A DNA stretch of 64,000 nt. Origin: Leptospira dzoumogneensis. GTDB lineage: Bacteria > Spirochaetota > Leptospiria > Leptospirales > Leptospiraceae. Numbering within the stretch: the stretch's first letter is position 1; each line of letters starts with the position of its first letter. The DNA is taken from NCBI RefSeq assembly GCF_004770895.1, contig NZ_RQHS01000005.1, positions 828,656 to 892,655 on the forward strand, given 5' to 3'. The position numbers and the translations under genes were made by a program. The notes below the pieces were generated by a model. That model was given only the letters and a program-made list of their open reading frames with translations. It was not told the origin of the DNA and made no database searches. Shown one piece after another: positions 1 through 7,665 of this stretch.

Positions 1-437
1 TCATTTACAAAAACCATTCCGATCAACCGATCCCGATAGGTTATATCTGGATACAAAGTAAGGATAGAAAACTCACTTCGGATTATTTGGCGGAATTAGG
101 CAGGCTTTCGGATGAGGTTGTAGGCCGGATCAAGGAATCGAATACTATCAAGACCACTGAAAAATTTACGATCTTAGATGCTTCTGCCAAAGGACTTAAG
201 GTAAAAATCCATGATCCGAACCTGATAGATACCTTACCTAAACAAGAGAGTTTTATCTTAGATGTTCTGTTCAAAATGCAGGCTCCTTTGACTGTTTCCG
301 CGGCGATCCGTTGGTGGGGAAAAGACGAGGATGGAAATTTGACATTAGGTTTGGAGTTTAAGAGTAAATCGGATCATCCTGGAGAAAGAGACAGATATAT
401 TAAAAATTTGGAATTGATACAAAAGGGTTCACTTTAA
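1..437 (+). CDS. PilZ-like domain protein, C-terminal part (start outside window)
   Basis: The reading frame is open from the first complete codon at base 3, so the gene begins upstream and only about 145 C-terminal residues are visible. The block TILDASAKGLKV followed by short beta-strand-like segments and the ending TLGLEF matches the PilZ pattern (D-x-S-x-x-G near the start, GLEF-type strand at the end). PilZ domains bind cyclic di-GMP; the Arg-rich switch that would prove binding is not in the visible part. The arrangement recalls the Leptospira DUF1577/PilZ-like proteins, but that is from memory. It converges with the DNA polymerase gene with one base between the stop codons, so there is no room for a separate terminator. 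Family is fairly sure, ligand binding is not. Confidence 0.6.
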   Translation, partial: IYKNHSDQPIPIGYIWIQSKDRKLTSDYLAELGRLSDEVVGRIKESNTIKTTEKFTILDASAKGLKVKIHDPNLIDTLPKQESFILDVLFKMQAPLTVSAAIRWWGKDEDGNLTLGLEFKSKSDHPGERDRYIKNLELIQKGSL

Positions 438-438
438 T

Positions 439-2736
439 CTAAAAGTCGAATCTACCCTGAGGATCTATTAGAGAGTCGAAATCCTTGAAAGATGCGAATT
501 CCGCCCAAACTTCCCTAAAAACCCCGACTAATATTTTTCTGTAATATTCTTTATCGAAACCTGTTCTTTTGATCTTATTCGGATAGAGTTGCAGCTCTTC
601 TTCCGGCATGTATCTTCTATCCTTGGTTTTTGATTTTTGGTTCAATACTAAATATTTAATTTTTTCCCCAGCCTGGACATCCATACCGAAATCTTTCAGT
701 TTCATCATGGAGAGCGCAGTGGCTCCCATTACTTCGTATTCTTCCAGCTCTCTGGAGCTGGATTTGAGAAGTAGAAGATTTTCAGGAGGGATACAATCCT
801 GTCGGATCATAGAATCATATTTATGATAGATGGATAAAATTTCGGATTCGGATTTTTTTAGATCTTGTATAGTGACCTTGGTCTTCATCCATTCCAACAT
901 TTCTCTTTGCGCGCTTGTGATAAAAGCGGGGAGGTCCTTTCTTCTGGCTCCTATTCCTCTACACTTCAATTTTCCGGATTGGAATCTTCCCATATATCTA
1001 TTTGCAACGGGCATTTCTGGATCTTGGCTGGAAGGAGGAAAAAGTAACCAGGTATAGACTCCATCCACTTCCATTCTAATTTTGGTGCGCCTATATATTT
1101 CCGAACATAAGGAATCCAAATCGGATGTGCTTAATGGAGAAGAATCATAGTGTTTGATAAATATACTATCGGTGATCGCATGAACGAACTCATAACCGAA
1201 TTCTTCCGCGGTTTCTTTGGCGAGTAGAAGTTTTTGTCTTCCGAACGCGTTTACACTTTCGTGGCTTTCTAATCTTCCGAATTTTGCGTTTCTATAACCT
1301 AAGTATCCGAAAGAAGTAACTAACATCCATTTTAAGCTGGCTTGTTTCGCTTCATAATCTTCTAACTGCCTTCCTGAAGTGACTTTGGATTGTTGTTTAT
1401 AATAAGTCCTTCTGTCTATTATATGTTTTAAGGCTTCTGAAACGACTCCTTTACGTTTATCGCATATTCGATATCCTATATCCGGGGCTTTCGGAACTGT
1501 TTTATCGTTTACGCAGCATAGGCAGTTCACACATTCCGGAGAAATATTATGCATCGCCATGATGCTGGGATACATCTGCGCAAAATCCAATTGTGCAACA
1601 TTCTCTGCCGTTTTCCCATGAGTAATATCCGGTTGGAAAACTAATCCTCCTTTGTCTGCCTCCAGTAATTGGAGTGCTGTTTTAGGAGCTTCTACCGCAC
1701 TTTTTTGCCAAGGAACCAAGTAACCTCTTCTTAAGGCCACATCGGTCTCTATATAAGTAAGCGCTTTTCCCGTGGATGCTCTCGCCATTTTTTGCATAGG
1801 AAGCCTGGAAAGTCTTGCGAGTTCTATTACTCCCATTAGATCCGCTTCCTTATATACGAAGCTGTTTTTGGAATCTATATGCCATCTTCCGAATAAAGGA
1901 TAAGAAGGTGCACGAAATACAATATTTCCATATGTAAAATAACTAGTTCCCTTGGTGCTGATATTCCTTCGGATCGGAGTTGTTCTATCCCTGTCTAATG
2001 CAGGTAGAAATCCCTGTCTTTGTGATTGGTAGAATATGTAGGGTAGAATAACCTGATCTCCGTATCTGGTCAGAAGAATGTCCGGATCTTCTTCCCTTAA
2101 AAGTGCATCTAGTTTTTCTAATAGTCTTCTGGGATTTGACCCGGATAGTTCATGGTAATCGGTTTCAGTTCGAACTATCAAAGGGTTGTTTTCTAGATTG
2201 ATCCTATGGCTTTTTTTTAGCTCCAAATGTAAGGTCTTGAATTTGGGGACCTCATAATCCATTTCCGAAGGAGAATCTTCTGTCCTTACGTTTACGATCC
2301 TTTTTGCTCCGGGATCCTCCGTGTAATCTATTTCCATTTTACATAATGGAAATAGACCTTTCTGGAACATATAACTAGTAGGAAGATCCAGATCCGAATG
2401 ATAGATCTCGAATTTTCCATACAAGGCATATAATTTGCGGCTGATCTTAGGCAGGATAGAGGGTTTGGTGATGACTATCCTTAGGACCGGAACAGTCTTA
2501 TTCTCGTAGAATAGATTTCTATTTTCGTAAATAGGAACATCCTGAATGGCATCCAATTCAAAAAGACGTTTTACTAATTTTTTAAGTAGATCGGCTTCTC
2601 CTCTGGCATAAATGATCGGATTAAATTTATCCAAAAAGAGTTGGGATTCACCTGCTTCGTTTTTCAACCATAGATATACCATGTCCTCCGCATGATAAAC
2701 GTCGAACAAATATCCTCTGGCAGTTTGGAGTTTCAT
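439..2736 (-). CDS. Family B DNA polymerase, archaeal-like, with atypical motif C
   Basis: 765 residues. Polymerase motif A is clear (DFAQMYPSI, Asp384), as is motif B (K469 to YGYRNAKFG-like helix, here FGYLGYRNAKFG at 476-487). Motif C reads HAITDS (519-524): the catalytic Asp523 is present, but the first Asp of the usual DTD is Ile. A Cys-containing segment (402-425) followed by a GVVSEALKHIIDRR-like helix resembles archaeal PolB palms. In the exonuclease region Exo I appears as LHLEL (Asp replaced by His), Exo II lacks the usual N-x-x-x-F-D, while an Exo III-like Y295-x-x-x-D299 remains, so proofreading is probably lost. It is the last gene of a three-gene operon, overlapping the preceding gene by 4 bases (ATGA). 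Inference: an accessory or translesion/repair polymerase, not the replicase. Family assignment is firm, role is not. Confidence 0.9.
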   Translation of the reverse strand: MKLQTARGYLFDVYHAEDMVYLWLKNEAGESQLFLDKFNPIIYARGEADLLKKLVKRLFELDAIQDVPIYENRNLFYENKTVPVLRIVITKPSILPKISRKLYALYGKFEIYHSDLDLPTSYMFQKGLFPLCKMEIDYTEDPGAKRIVNVRTEDSPSEMDYEVPKFKTLHLELKKSHRINLENNPLIVRTETDYHELSGSNPRRLLEKLDALLREEDPDILLTRYGDQVILPYIFYQSQRQGFLPALDRDRTTPIRRNISTKGTSYFTYGNIVFRAPSYPLFGRWHIDSKNSFVYKEADLMGVIELARLSRLPMQKMARASTGKALTYIETDVALRRGYLVPWQKSAVEAPKTALQLLEADKGGLVFQPDITHGKTAENVAQLDFAQMYPSIMAMHNISPECVNCLCCVNDKTVPKAPDIGYRICDKRKGVVSEALKHIIDRRTYYKQQSKVTSGRQLEDYEAKQASLKWMLVTSFGYLGYRNAKFGRLESHESVNAFGRQKLLLAKETAEEFGYEFVHAITDSIFIKHYDSSPLSTSDLDSLCSEIYRRTKIRMEVDGVYTWLLFPPSSQDPEMPVANRYMGRFQSGKLKCRGIGARRKDLPAFITSAQREMLEWMKTKVTIQDLKKSESEILSIYHKYDSMIRQDCIPPENLLLLKSSSRELEEYEVMGATALSMMKLKDFGMDVQAGEKIKYLVLNQKSKTKDRRYMPEEELQLYPNKIKRTGFDKEYYRKILVGVFREVWAEFASFKDFDSLIDPQGRFDF

Positions 2737-2993
2737 TCTTGGCTGCGAAAAGTTTCCGATTCTTTTTTTAATCTGAGGATTTCTTTTTTTAGATCTATCA
2801 TCATAGTAAGAAGCATGATATCGATCGGATAAGGAGAAGAAGCCATCACTCCTGCTTGTACTTGTAGTTTTGCAGTTCTGATCAATTCGTCGAAAATTTC
2901 CTGGTCCGGCTTACGAAGACCTCTTCTGTATTGTCCGAGACTTGACTCAATATACTGCATTTGCCTGGAATATGGAATAACTGTCCTACCCAT
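2733..2993 (-). CDS. Small conserved protein between RecA-like and PolB genes
   Basis: 86 residues, predicted mostly helical, no signal peptide or membrane segment. It starts MGRTVIPYSRQ and has the core YRRGLRKPDQEIFDELI, ending in a charged probable coiled coil. The pattern (MGRT start, YRRxLR, DQxxFDxL) resembles a family of short haloarchaeal proteins I recall (possibly DUF8156); I cannot confirm this without a search. It overlaps the upstream RecA-like gene by 8 bases and the downstream polymerase by 4, so the three are almost certainly translated together. A role as an adaptor or regulatory subunit linking the ATPase to the polymerase is inference from this arrangement. No catalytic motif is visible. 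Confidence 0.75.
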   Translation of the reverse strand: MGRTVIPYSRQMQYIESSLGQYRRGLRKPDQEIFDELIRTAKLQVQAGVMASSPYPIDIMLLTMMIDLKKEILRLKKESETFRSQE

Positions 2994-3633
2994 AAATAAA
3001 CTCCTGTTTGGAATTCGGATCCGTTCCGATCTCGTACGTAGATTTCGCTTTTCTGATCTTTAGATAGGAATGACCTTCCACTACGTTTAATTCCCAAAGA
3101 TCTTCGGAGAGCTCTACTAATTTGGGAAAAATTTTTTGAAAGGTTGGATGAGTGTATTTTGTGGATTCTACAAGTACGATCGGAATACGTTTAGCGCGCA
3201 TACGCTCCAATAATATTACCAATTTTTCCAAAAGAAAAAGACCCTCGTCGTCCTGAACATCTCCATCAAAGAACTGCTTGCAAGGAGCTAAAATGAAATA
3301 GATAGTATTCTCTTTTGTGGAAGAGTAAATCTCACGGACGGAATCCAAGATCTGATAAGGAGTGAATGCTCTTTGGACCAGGATTTTTTCTAAAAGAGCT
3401 TCGGGAGATACTCTTCTCTTTCTTGTCTCTTCCGTAATCGTGAATACATCGAAACGAATGGCGCAGTCCAAATTAAAAACTTGGAATCCGGAAACTGCAA
3501 ATGCGTATTCCCAGAGAAGTGCCAATTTATAGATTCCCTGTCTTCCTGTTAAGAGCCCAACATTGTCTCTACTCCATCCTAGGACAGGACGAAACAACTG
3601 GTCTTGGAAACCCTCCAGGGGACCTAAATACAT
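2986..3633 (-). CDS. RecA/Rad51-like ATPase-fold protein with degenerate Walker A
   Basis: 215 residues, first gene of the polymerase operon. LLTGRQGIYKLALLWEYA (27-44) sits where RecA/Rad51 proteins have the P-loop, but GxxGxGK(T/S) has become GRQGIYKL, losing the second Gly and the Thr/Ser. The following order matches a RadA/Rad51 core: a strand FQVFNLD with an IRFD segment, then EKILVQRAFTPYQIL (82-95), which resembles the ILVARA...HQ region of RadA, a hydrophobic Walker B-like strand (TIYFILAP) and a strand RIPIVLVES. No N-terminal DNA-binding domain is present. ATP hydrolysis may be lost; a structural, filament-capping role like that proposed for ImuA-type proteins is inference. The ATG at 3633 has no good ribosome site in front, so the exact start is uncertain. 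Confidence 0.7.
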   Translation of the reverse strand: MYLGPLEGFQDQLFRPVLGWSRDNVGLLTGRQGIYKLALLWEYAFAVSGFQVFNLDCAIRFDVFTITEETRKRRVSPEALLEKILVQRAFTPYQILDSVREIYSSTKENTIYFILAPCKQFFDGDVQDDEGLFLLEKLVILLERMRAKRIPIVLVESTKYTHPTFQKIFPKLVELSEDLWELNVVEGHSYLKIRKAKSTYEIGTDPNSKQEFIYG

Positions 3634-3765
3634 ATATACTATATAAATGATATGTTAAAAAATGTAAAGTGATTTGATATGTGGGAATTCCAAAAAGAGG
3701 GTTTTAGGCTCTGGGCTACTACAATTATGTCTTGTCGAAAAAAATTTTCCAAAATCCTTGGAGCT

Positions 3766-4287
3766 ATGGAATCAGATCATTTCAAAACGGTCCGCGCCCG
3801 TTCTGCGGTAGATTACCTTTTTAGGACCGTTCACCAACATCATTCTCAGCTTAGCCAAATGGCAGATCAGAAGGCAAACATTCTGATAGCAGCATCATTC
3901 GTAATACTTTCACTTTCCTTGGGATATGTCCAAAGACCTACCTATAGAACAGGCTTGTTGACACTGATGGTATTCATAGTAATTGCAGCGAGCTTAGCCA
4001 TACTTGCAGTGATGCCTACCTTCAAACAAAAGAAGAACGGTAAATCGAATCCCTTGTTTTTCGGACATTTTGCTCCTATGAGTGAAAAGGAATTTATGAA
4101 TAAGATGGAAGAGATCGCCTCGGAAGATTCTTCCTTATACGAAGCCTTGACTAGAGATCTATATCAGTTGGGAAAATCCCTCTACTTTACAAAATACAGA
4201 TATTTAAGATGGAGTTATCGCTGTCTTTTAGTCGGCGTTACTTCTTCTATGGTCTTAATATTCCTGGAAATTAAAGGAATTCTTTAA
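3766..4287 (+). CDS. Pycsar effector-like membrane protein (DUF5706/PycTM family)
   Basis: 173 residues from the ATG at 3766, preferred because GGAG stands just before it; in-frame ATGs at 3679 and 3727 would add 29 or 13 residues. The signature is the N-terminal helix with HQHHSQLSQMADQKANILI followed by a membrane segment, a second membrane segment soon after, a cytoplasmic stretch of about 80 residues and a third membrane segment at the end. The H-x-x-L-x-x-x-AD-x-KA pattern is typical of DUF5706, found in Pycsar effectors that damage the membrane on sensing cyclic nucleotides. No cyclase gene lies next to it in this window, so a defence role is not shown; it may be a standalone relative. 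It diverges from the RecA-like/PolB operon and may share its promoter region. Confidence 0.75.
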   Translation: MESDHFKTVRARSAVDYLFRTVHQHHSQLSQMADQKANILIAASFVILSLSLGYVQRPTYRTGLLTLMVFIVIAASLAILAVMPTFKQKKNGKSNPLFFGHFAPMSEKEFMNKMEEIASEDSSLYEALTRDLYQLGKSLYFTKYRYLRWSYRCLLVGVTSSMVLIFLEIKGIL

Positions 4288-4400
4288 TAGGATCAATTCC
4301 TATGGAAGGATTTAAGATCTCCCTTCGAGATGGGAACTATGGAGATCTAAAAACTTTAGAAGATGCAGGTTCTGATCGGATAACTGCAGGATTTATCTTT

Positions 4401-4454
4401 TAGCGGGGGAAGATTGGAGAAACGTATGGAAGTTAGGTTTTTAACAACCCGCTA
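4401..4454. repeat. Spaced 7-base inverted repeat in a convergent intergenic gap
   Basis: TAGCGGG at 4401-4407 is matched by CCCGCTA at 4448-4454, the latter covering the stop codon of the minus-strand membrane protein. The arms are 40 bases apart and no U-tract follows, so a terminator function is weak. The preceding stretch 4288-4403 contains only a 33-codon open frame (4302-4403) with no recognisable product. Confidence 0.3.
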
Positions 4455-6422
4455 CTTAATCTGGATCGGAACGAATCGATTTAAGATTTCCCTTACCACC
4501 CTGTTCAGTCTAGGTTTTCCTTCCGCTTCCATTAGGATCCAATAGGCATAATCGAGACTAAACATATCCTTGATATTCTTTCCGACCTTTAGCCATTGTT
4601 GTTCTATTCTTTTTTTGGCTTCTACGGTTAAGTTCGGATTCTTTTGGAAGTTTTCCAAATAGGAATAATACTCTGAAGTAAGAGAAGCCGGGATAGGGTC
4701 ATTCCATTTTCTGCCCCTTACGGTTCTTTCCGTCTCCCAACGGAATTCCCCCAGTGTTTTGGTGACTACTAATGTTGCATTTTCAGTCATGACGACCGGG
4801 AATAATAATCTGCTGTAATCCTGGCTGCCGACACTTGTTTCTTGCCAAAGAACTCCTCTATTTCCGCTATAAGGTAGAAGGATACAATCAGCGAAAAATT
4901 CTTTTCGATATTGATCTGTTTGGCTTGGATCTGCATGAGAAATTACGCTCACTTCTCTATGGAAGATGCTTGTATCTATCTTTAAAACTCTTTCCGCATT
5001 CGATAGGACCTTACCCGGGAAAGTCAGATTGGATTCCGTTGCTCCGTAGAATTGGTCTTCGGATAGGATCGGATAAGCGAAATTCGGATTTAAGGAGACT
5101 CCTAAAAGTCCCATATAAAGAATATTCTCCAGTTCCCAGTCCAGAATATGCAAAAGATATTCTTTATTCATAATATTCTTCGCTTCCGATTCTTGGTTCC
5201 ATCGCAGATTCGATTTTTGGATCTGATCGTAGGTTTGTCCCAGATGATTTTGGGAAGGATTCTTTTTACCGGAGAGTATAAGATTTAACCAATCAGGAAG
5301 AAGGTGAACTGAAAGTTTTACTTCCTGGTATTGGTGATCGTTGACTGAAGATTTTAATGTAGTGATCGCAAGTTCCAGATCCTGTAATCGTTTTGCGGAG
5401 ATTAAACCTTCGTCCAGGAAGAAAAAATGTATAAATAGTAGTACCGGTTTGGGAATATTCGCCGCTTGAGAACGGAATTTTATAAAACAAACTTTGTATA
5501 GTCGTATTAATATTTTATAATCTTCTTGTCTATGTCTCCTGCGTATCAAGCCTGGGTGCTCTTTGTATGCAGTCACAAGCCTTGTGATCTCTTCGCAGAC
5601 ACCCGGATTTAACCCCGAATATTCTAAAATTTGGGCAAGGCTGTTTATATACTCGTCCGGTACAGCACCCGGATGTGCCGGCCCTGCAGGACTTGTTTTA
5701 GGAGCTTCAATCCATTCTTCATTTTTTTTCTCATCAATTTCCGGGGCCGTTTTGATCTGTAAGGTAAGATTTGTTCCTTCTTGAGAGATCAATATCGCTT
5801 CCGATTTGAGCCATTGTTTGTTCTCATCCGGCACTAAGATCTGCATTCTTTCGTATCTAGTAAGGGAGAATGTAGCTCCTATTTTTTTAGTATAGATCCT
5901 GGCTCGTATCGCTCTGTTTAAGGAACTTTCATCCAGTTCTTGGATACCTAATAAGGCGGGAAATCTTTCCTCTGAGTCCGTTTCTAAGATCGCAGTGATA
6001 AAGTTTTTGGCTGTGGATTTGTGATCTTCTATCAAATGATCTAAAGTATGCACGATCAATATATCTTTCCATGCCGGAAGATTACTTTGCTCTGCGAGAA
6101 ACTGTAAAAATTCAGGAAGAAAATATTTTCGATACCAAGAGGGGTCTTCTGCTAATCGTTTTAGATCCGAGTTATCAACCTGGTCCAAGAACGTATGAAA
6201 AAGATTCGTGTCCCTGGAATTGAAATGGTGAAGTTGTAGTTTGGAAACGATCTTAGCTCTATGTTCTAATGCGAGATTGTTCTGTCGGCGTAGATAACGT
6301 TGTAATAGAAAGATTACGGTGAATAGAAGGACTAAAAAGATCGCTCCGCTGATAACTGGAGTCCAAGAGAACTCCGGCCAAATCAGGATAGGGTTTCCGG
6401 GATCCTGACCTAATATGAGCAT
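4452..6422 (-). CDS. Unknown single-pass membrane protein, 656 residues
   Basis: I do not recognise this family. A short N-terminal tail precedes one membrane segment (about residues 23-42) followed by basic residues, so the long remainder is probably cytoplasmic. That part is helix-rich in its first third; around residues 185-225 (FSLTRYERMQILVPDENKQW and on) it looks beta-rich, which could be compatible with a PilZN-like barrel, but no PilZ RxxxR or D/NxSxxG motif is evident. A Lys/Glu/Pro-rich linker follows, then a second helical part with the basic patch LIRRRHRQEDYK and a C-terminal domain of about 200 residues. It stands alone: convergent with the PycTM-like gene and separated by 43 bases from the acyltransferase pair. 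Confidence 0.7.
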   Translation of the reverse strand: MLILGQDPGNPILIWPEFSWTPVISGAIFLVLLFTVIFLLQRYLRRQNNLALEHRAKIVSKLQLHHFNSRDTNLFHTFLDQVDNSDLKRLAEDPSWYRKYFLPEFLQFLAEQSNLPAWKDILIVHTLDHLIEDHKSTAKNFITAILETDSEERFPALLGIQELDESSLNRAIRARIYTKKIGATFSLTRYERMQILVPDENKQWLKSEAILISQEGTNLTLQIKTAPEIDEKKNEEWIEAPKTSPAGPAHPGAVPDEYINSLAQILEYSGLNPGVCEEITRLVTAYKEHPGLIRRRHRQEDYKILIRLYKVCFIKFRSQAANIPKPVLLFIHFFFLDEGLISAKRLQDLELAITTLKSSVNDHQYQEVKLSVHLLPDWLNLILSGKKNPSQNHLGQTYDQIQKSNLRWNQESEAKNIMNKEYLLHILDWELENILYMGLLGVSLNPNFAYPILSEDQFYGATESNLTFPGKVLSNAERVLKIDTSIFHREVSVISHADPSQTDQYRKEFFADCILLPYSGNRGVLWQETSVGSQDYSRLLFPVVMTENATLVVTKTLGEFRWETERTVRGRKWNDPIPASLTSEYYSYLENFQKNPNLTVEAKKRIEQQWLKVGKNIKDMFSLDYAYWILMEAEGKPRLNRVVREILNRFVPIQIK

Positions 6423-6465
6423 GCAAAAATATTAAATAGGATTATAAAGTAGTCAAGATGTTTAC

Positions 6466-7653
6466 TTAGTTTGGGAGCTCTTTCTTTTTCATTCTTTTTA
6501 GTATATAATCTCGAATTGCGAGAAACGGTCTTTCCGTAATGTAAAAAATCGGAACACAAACGACAAAAACAAATAATACCGTATAAATTCCAAGAAGCAG
6601 GTAAGGTCCCGCTTCTAATCCGGATGGAAGATTATTTTTGAATATAAAACGAAGGGCAGCCAGCAAGAACATTCCATGCCAAAGATACATCGTATAGCTT
6701 GTCCGAGCTATTGGAGTGAAAAAGCGCGATCTGAATATAAAATTCCAGAAATTTCCTTCCAATAAACATGCGATGAATAAAATAGCGAAGCTGATTTGGA
6801 AATATGTATGAATGAATATCGAATGTATATTCGATCTACTCATCAGAAGCGCAATACAAAGAGATAACGCGGCTCCGATCGCAAAGCCTAAGTTTTTTGC
6901 CCGGCTTGCATTCTTTATGAACTCAGGTTTCCATCTTACAAGTTCAGTCAGTAACATCCCTACAATGATCGCGTCAAAACGGGACTCGGTATGAAAGCTG
7001 GTCCAATCCGTTGTAAAGTCGAAGTGATAATAGAAACTTCTGATAATCATTGGGATAAAATATAGTATGATCAATATGATCCTGCGTATTTCCGCTTTTT
7101 GTTTGAAAAGAAGAATGGAACATAGTGGAGGAACGATTAAATAGAATTGTTCTTCGATGGAAAGACTCCAGCCGAACGAGAATAGTCTATCGTGGAAAAA
7201 ATTGGAAATGTATAAAAAATCGGTCCAAGAATTCGCTAGAGAGTTCGCTAATTTTTCTTTTACTACCAGGATTTCAGGGGACGGGGAGGTCATTTTTTCG
7301 CCGATTTTATAGACGGCTTTAGTTTGTATAAAATGAACAATTAGACAAATGTAATATGCAGGTATGATCCTAAAGGTACGTTTTAAGTAGAATTTTTTTA
7401 GATCGATCTTGGAATTTCTTCCGTATTCATCCAATAATCCGCCGTAGATCAAAAATCCACTCAACATGAAAAATAAATCTACCGAGGATTGTAAGTTTAC
7501 GATAATTGTGGTCAATATCTCCCCGTCGGAGACTAAAACTTTTCCCGCTCCGGTCCCGAGGTGGAAAATAATCACCATAAATATAGAGAGAGCTCTTAGG
7601 CCATTTAATGAGGGGATCTCTGCTTCATTTTTAGCAAATAAGAATTTTAGCAT
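6466..7653 (-). CDS. Acyltransferase 3 family membrane protein (second of a tandem pair)
   Basis: 395 residues with about ten hydrophobic segments. The N-terminus shows the acyltransferase-3 signature (LNGLRALSIFMVIIFHLG, with the conserved Arg and candidate catalytic His) and the mid-region has WSLSIEEQFYLIVPP. Members such as OafA, NodX or YrhL-type proteins move acetyl or other acyl groups onto sugars of lipopolysaccharide or other envelope glycans at the inner membrane. There is no fused SGNH domain. It follows a close paralogue by 12 bases, with many blocks shared (FFMLSGFLIYG, SLSIEEQFYLI, YTMYLWH), so this is a local duplication in one operon. The substrate cannot be read from sequence. 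Confidence 0.9.
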   Translation of the reverse strand: MLKFLFAKNEAEIPSLNGLRALSIFMVIIFHLGTGAGKVLVSDGEILTTIIVNLQSSVDLFFMLSGFLIYGGLLDEYGRNSKIDLKKFYLKRTFRIIPAYYICLIVHFIQTKAVYKIGEKMTSPSPEILVVKEKLANSLANSWTDFLYISNFFHDRLFSFGWSLSIEEQFYLIVPPLCSILLFKQKAEIRRIILIILYFIPMIIRSFYYHFDFTTDWTSFHTESRFDAIIVGMLLTELVRWKPEFIKNASRAKNLGFAIGAALSLCIALLMSRSNIHSIFIHTYFQISFAILFIACLLEGNFWNFIFRSRFFTPIARTSYTMYLWHGMFLLAALRFIFKNNLPSGLEAGPYLLLGIYTVLFVFVVCVPIFYITERPFLAIRDYILKRMKKKELPN

Positions 7654-7665
7654 GTATTTACCGTA

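Noticed and set aside
3634..3678. Possible LexA operator between the divergent RecA-like/PolB operon and the PycTM-like gene
   Set aside because: I looked for a TTTG-N5-CAAA type box recalled for Leptospira LexA and did not see one; only AT-rich promoter-like sequence is present.
4302..4403. Short 33-codon frame after the PycTM-like gene
   Set aside because: Too short and unlike any known protein; could be a remnant but no parent could be named.
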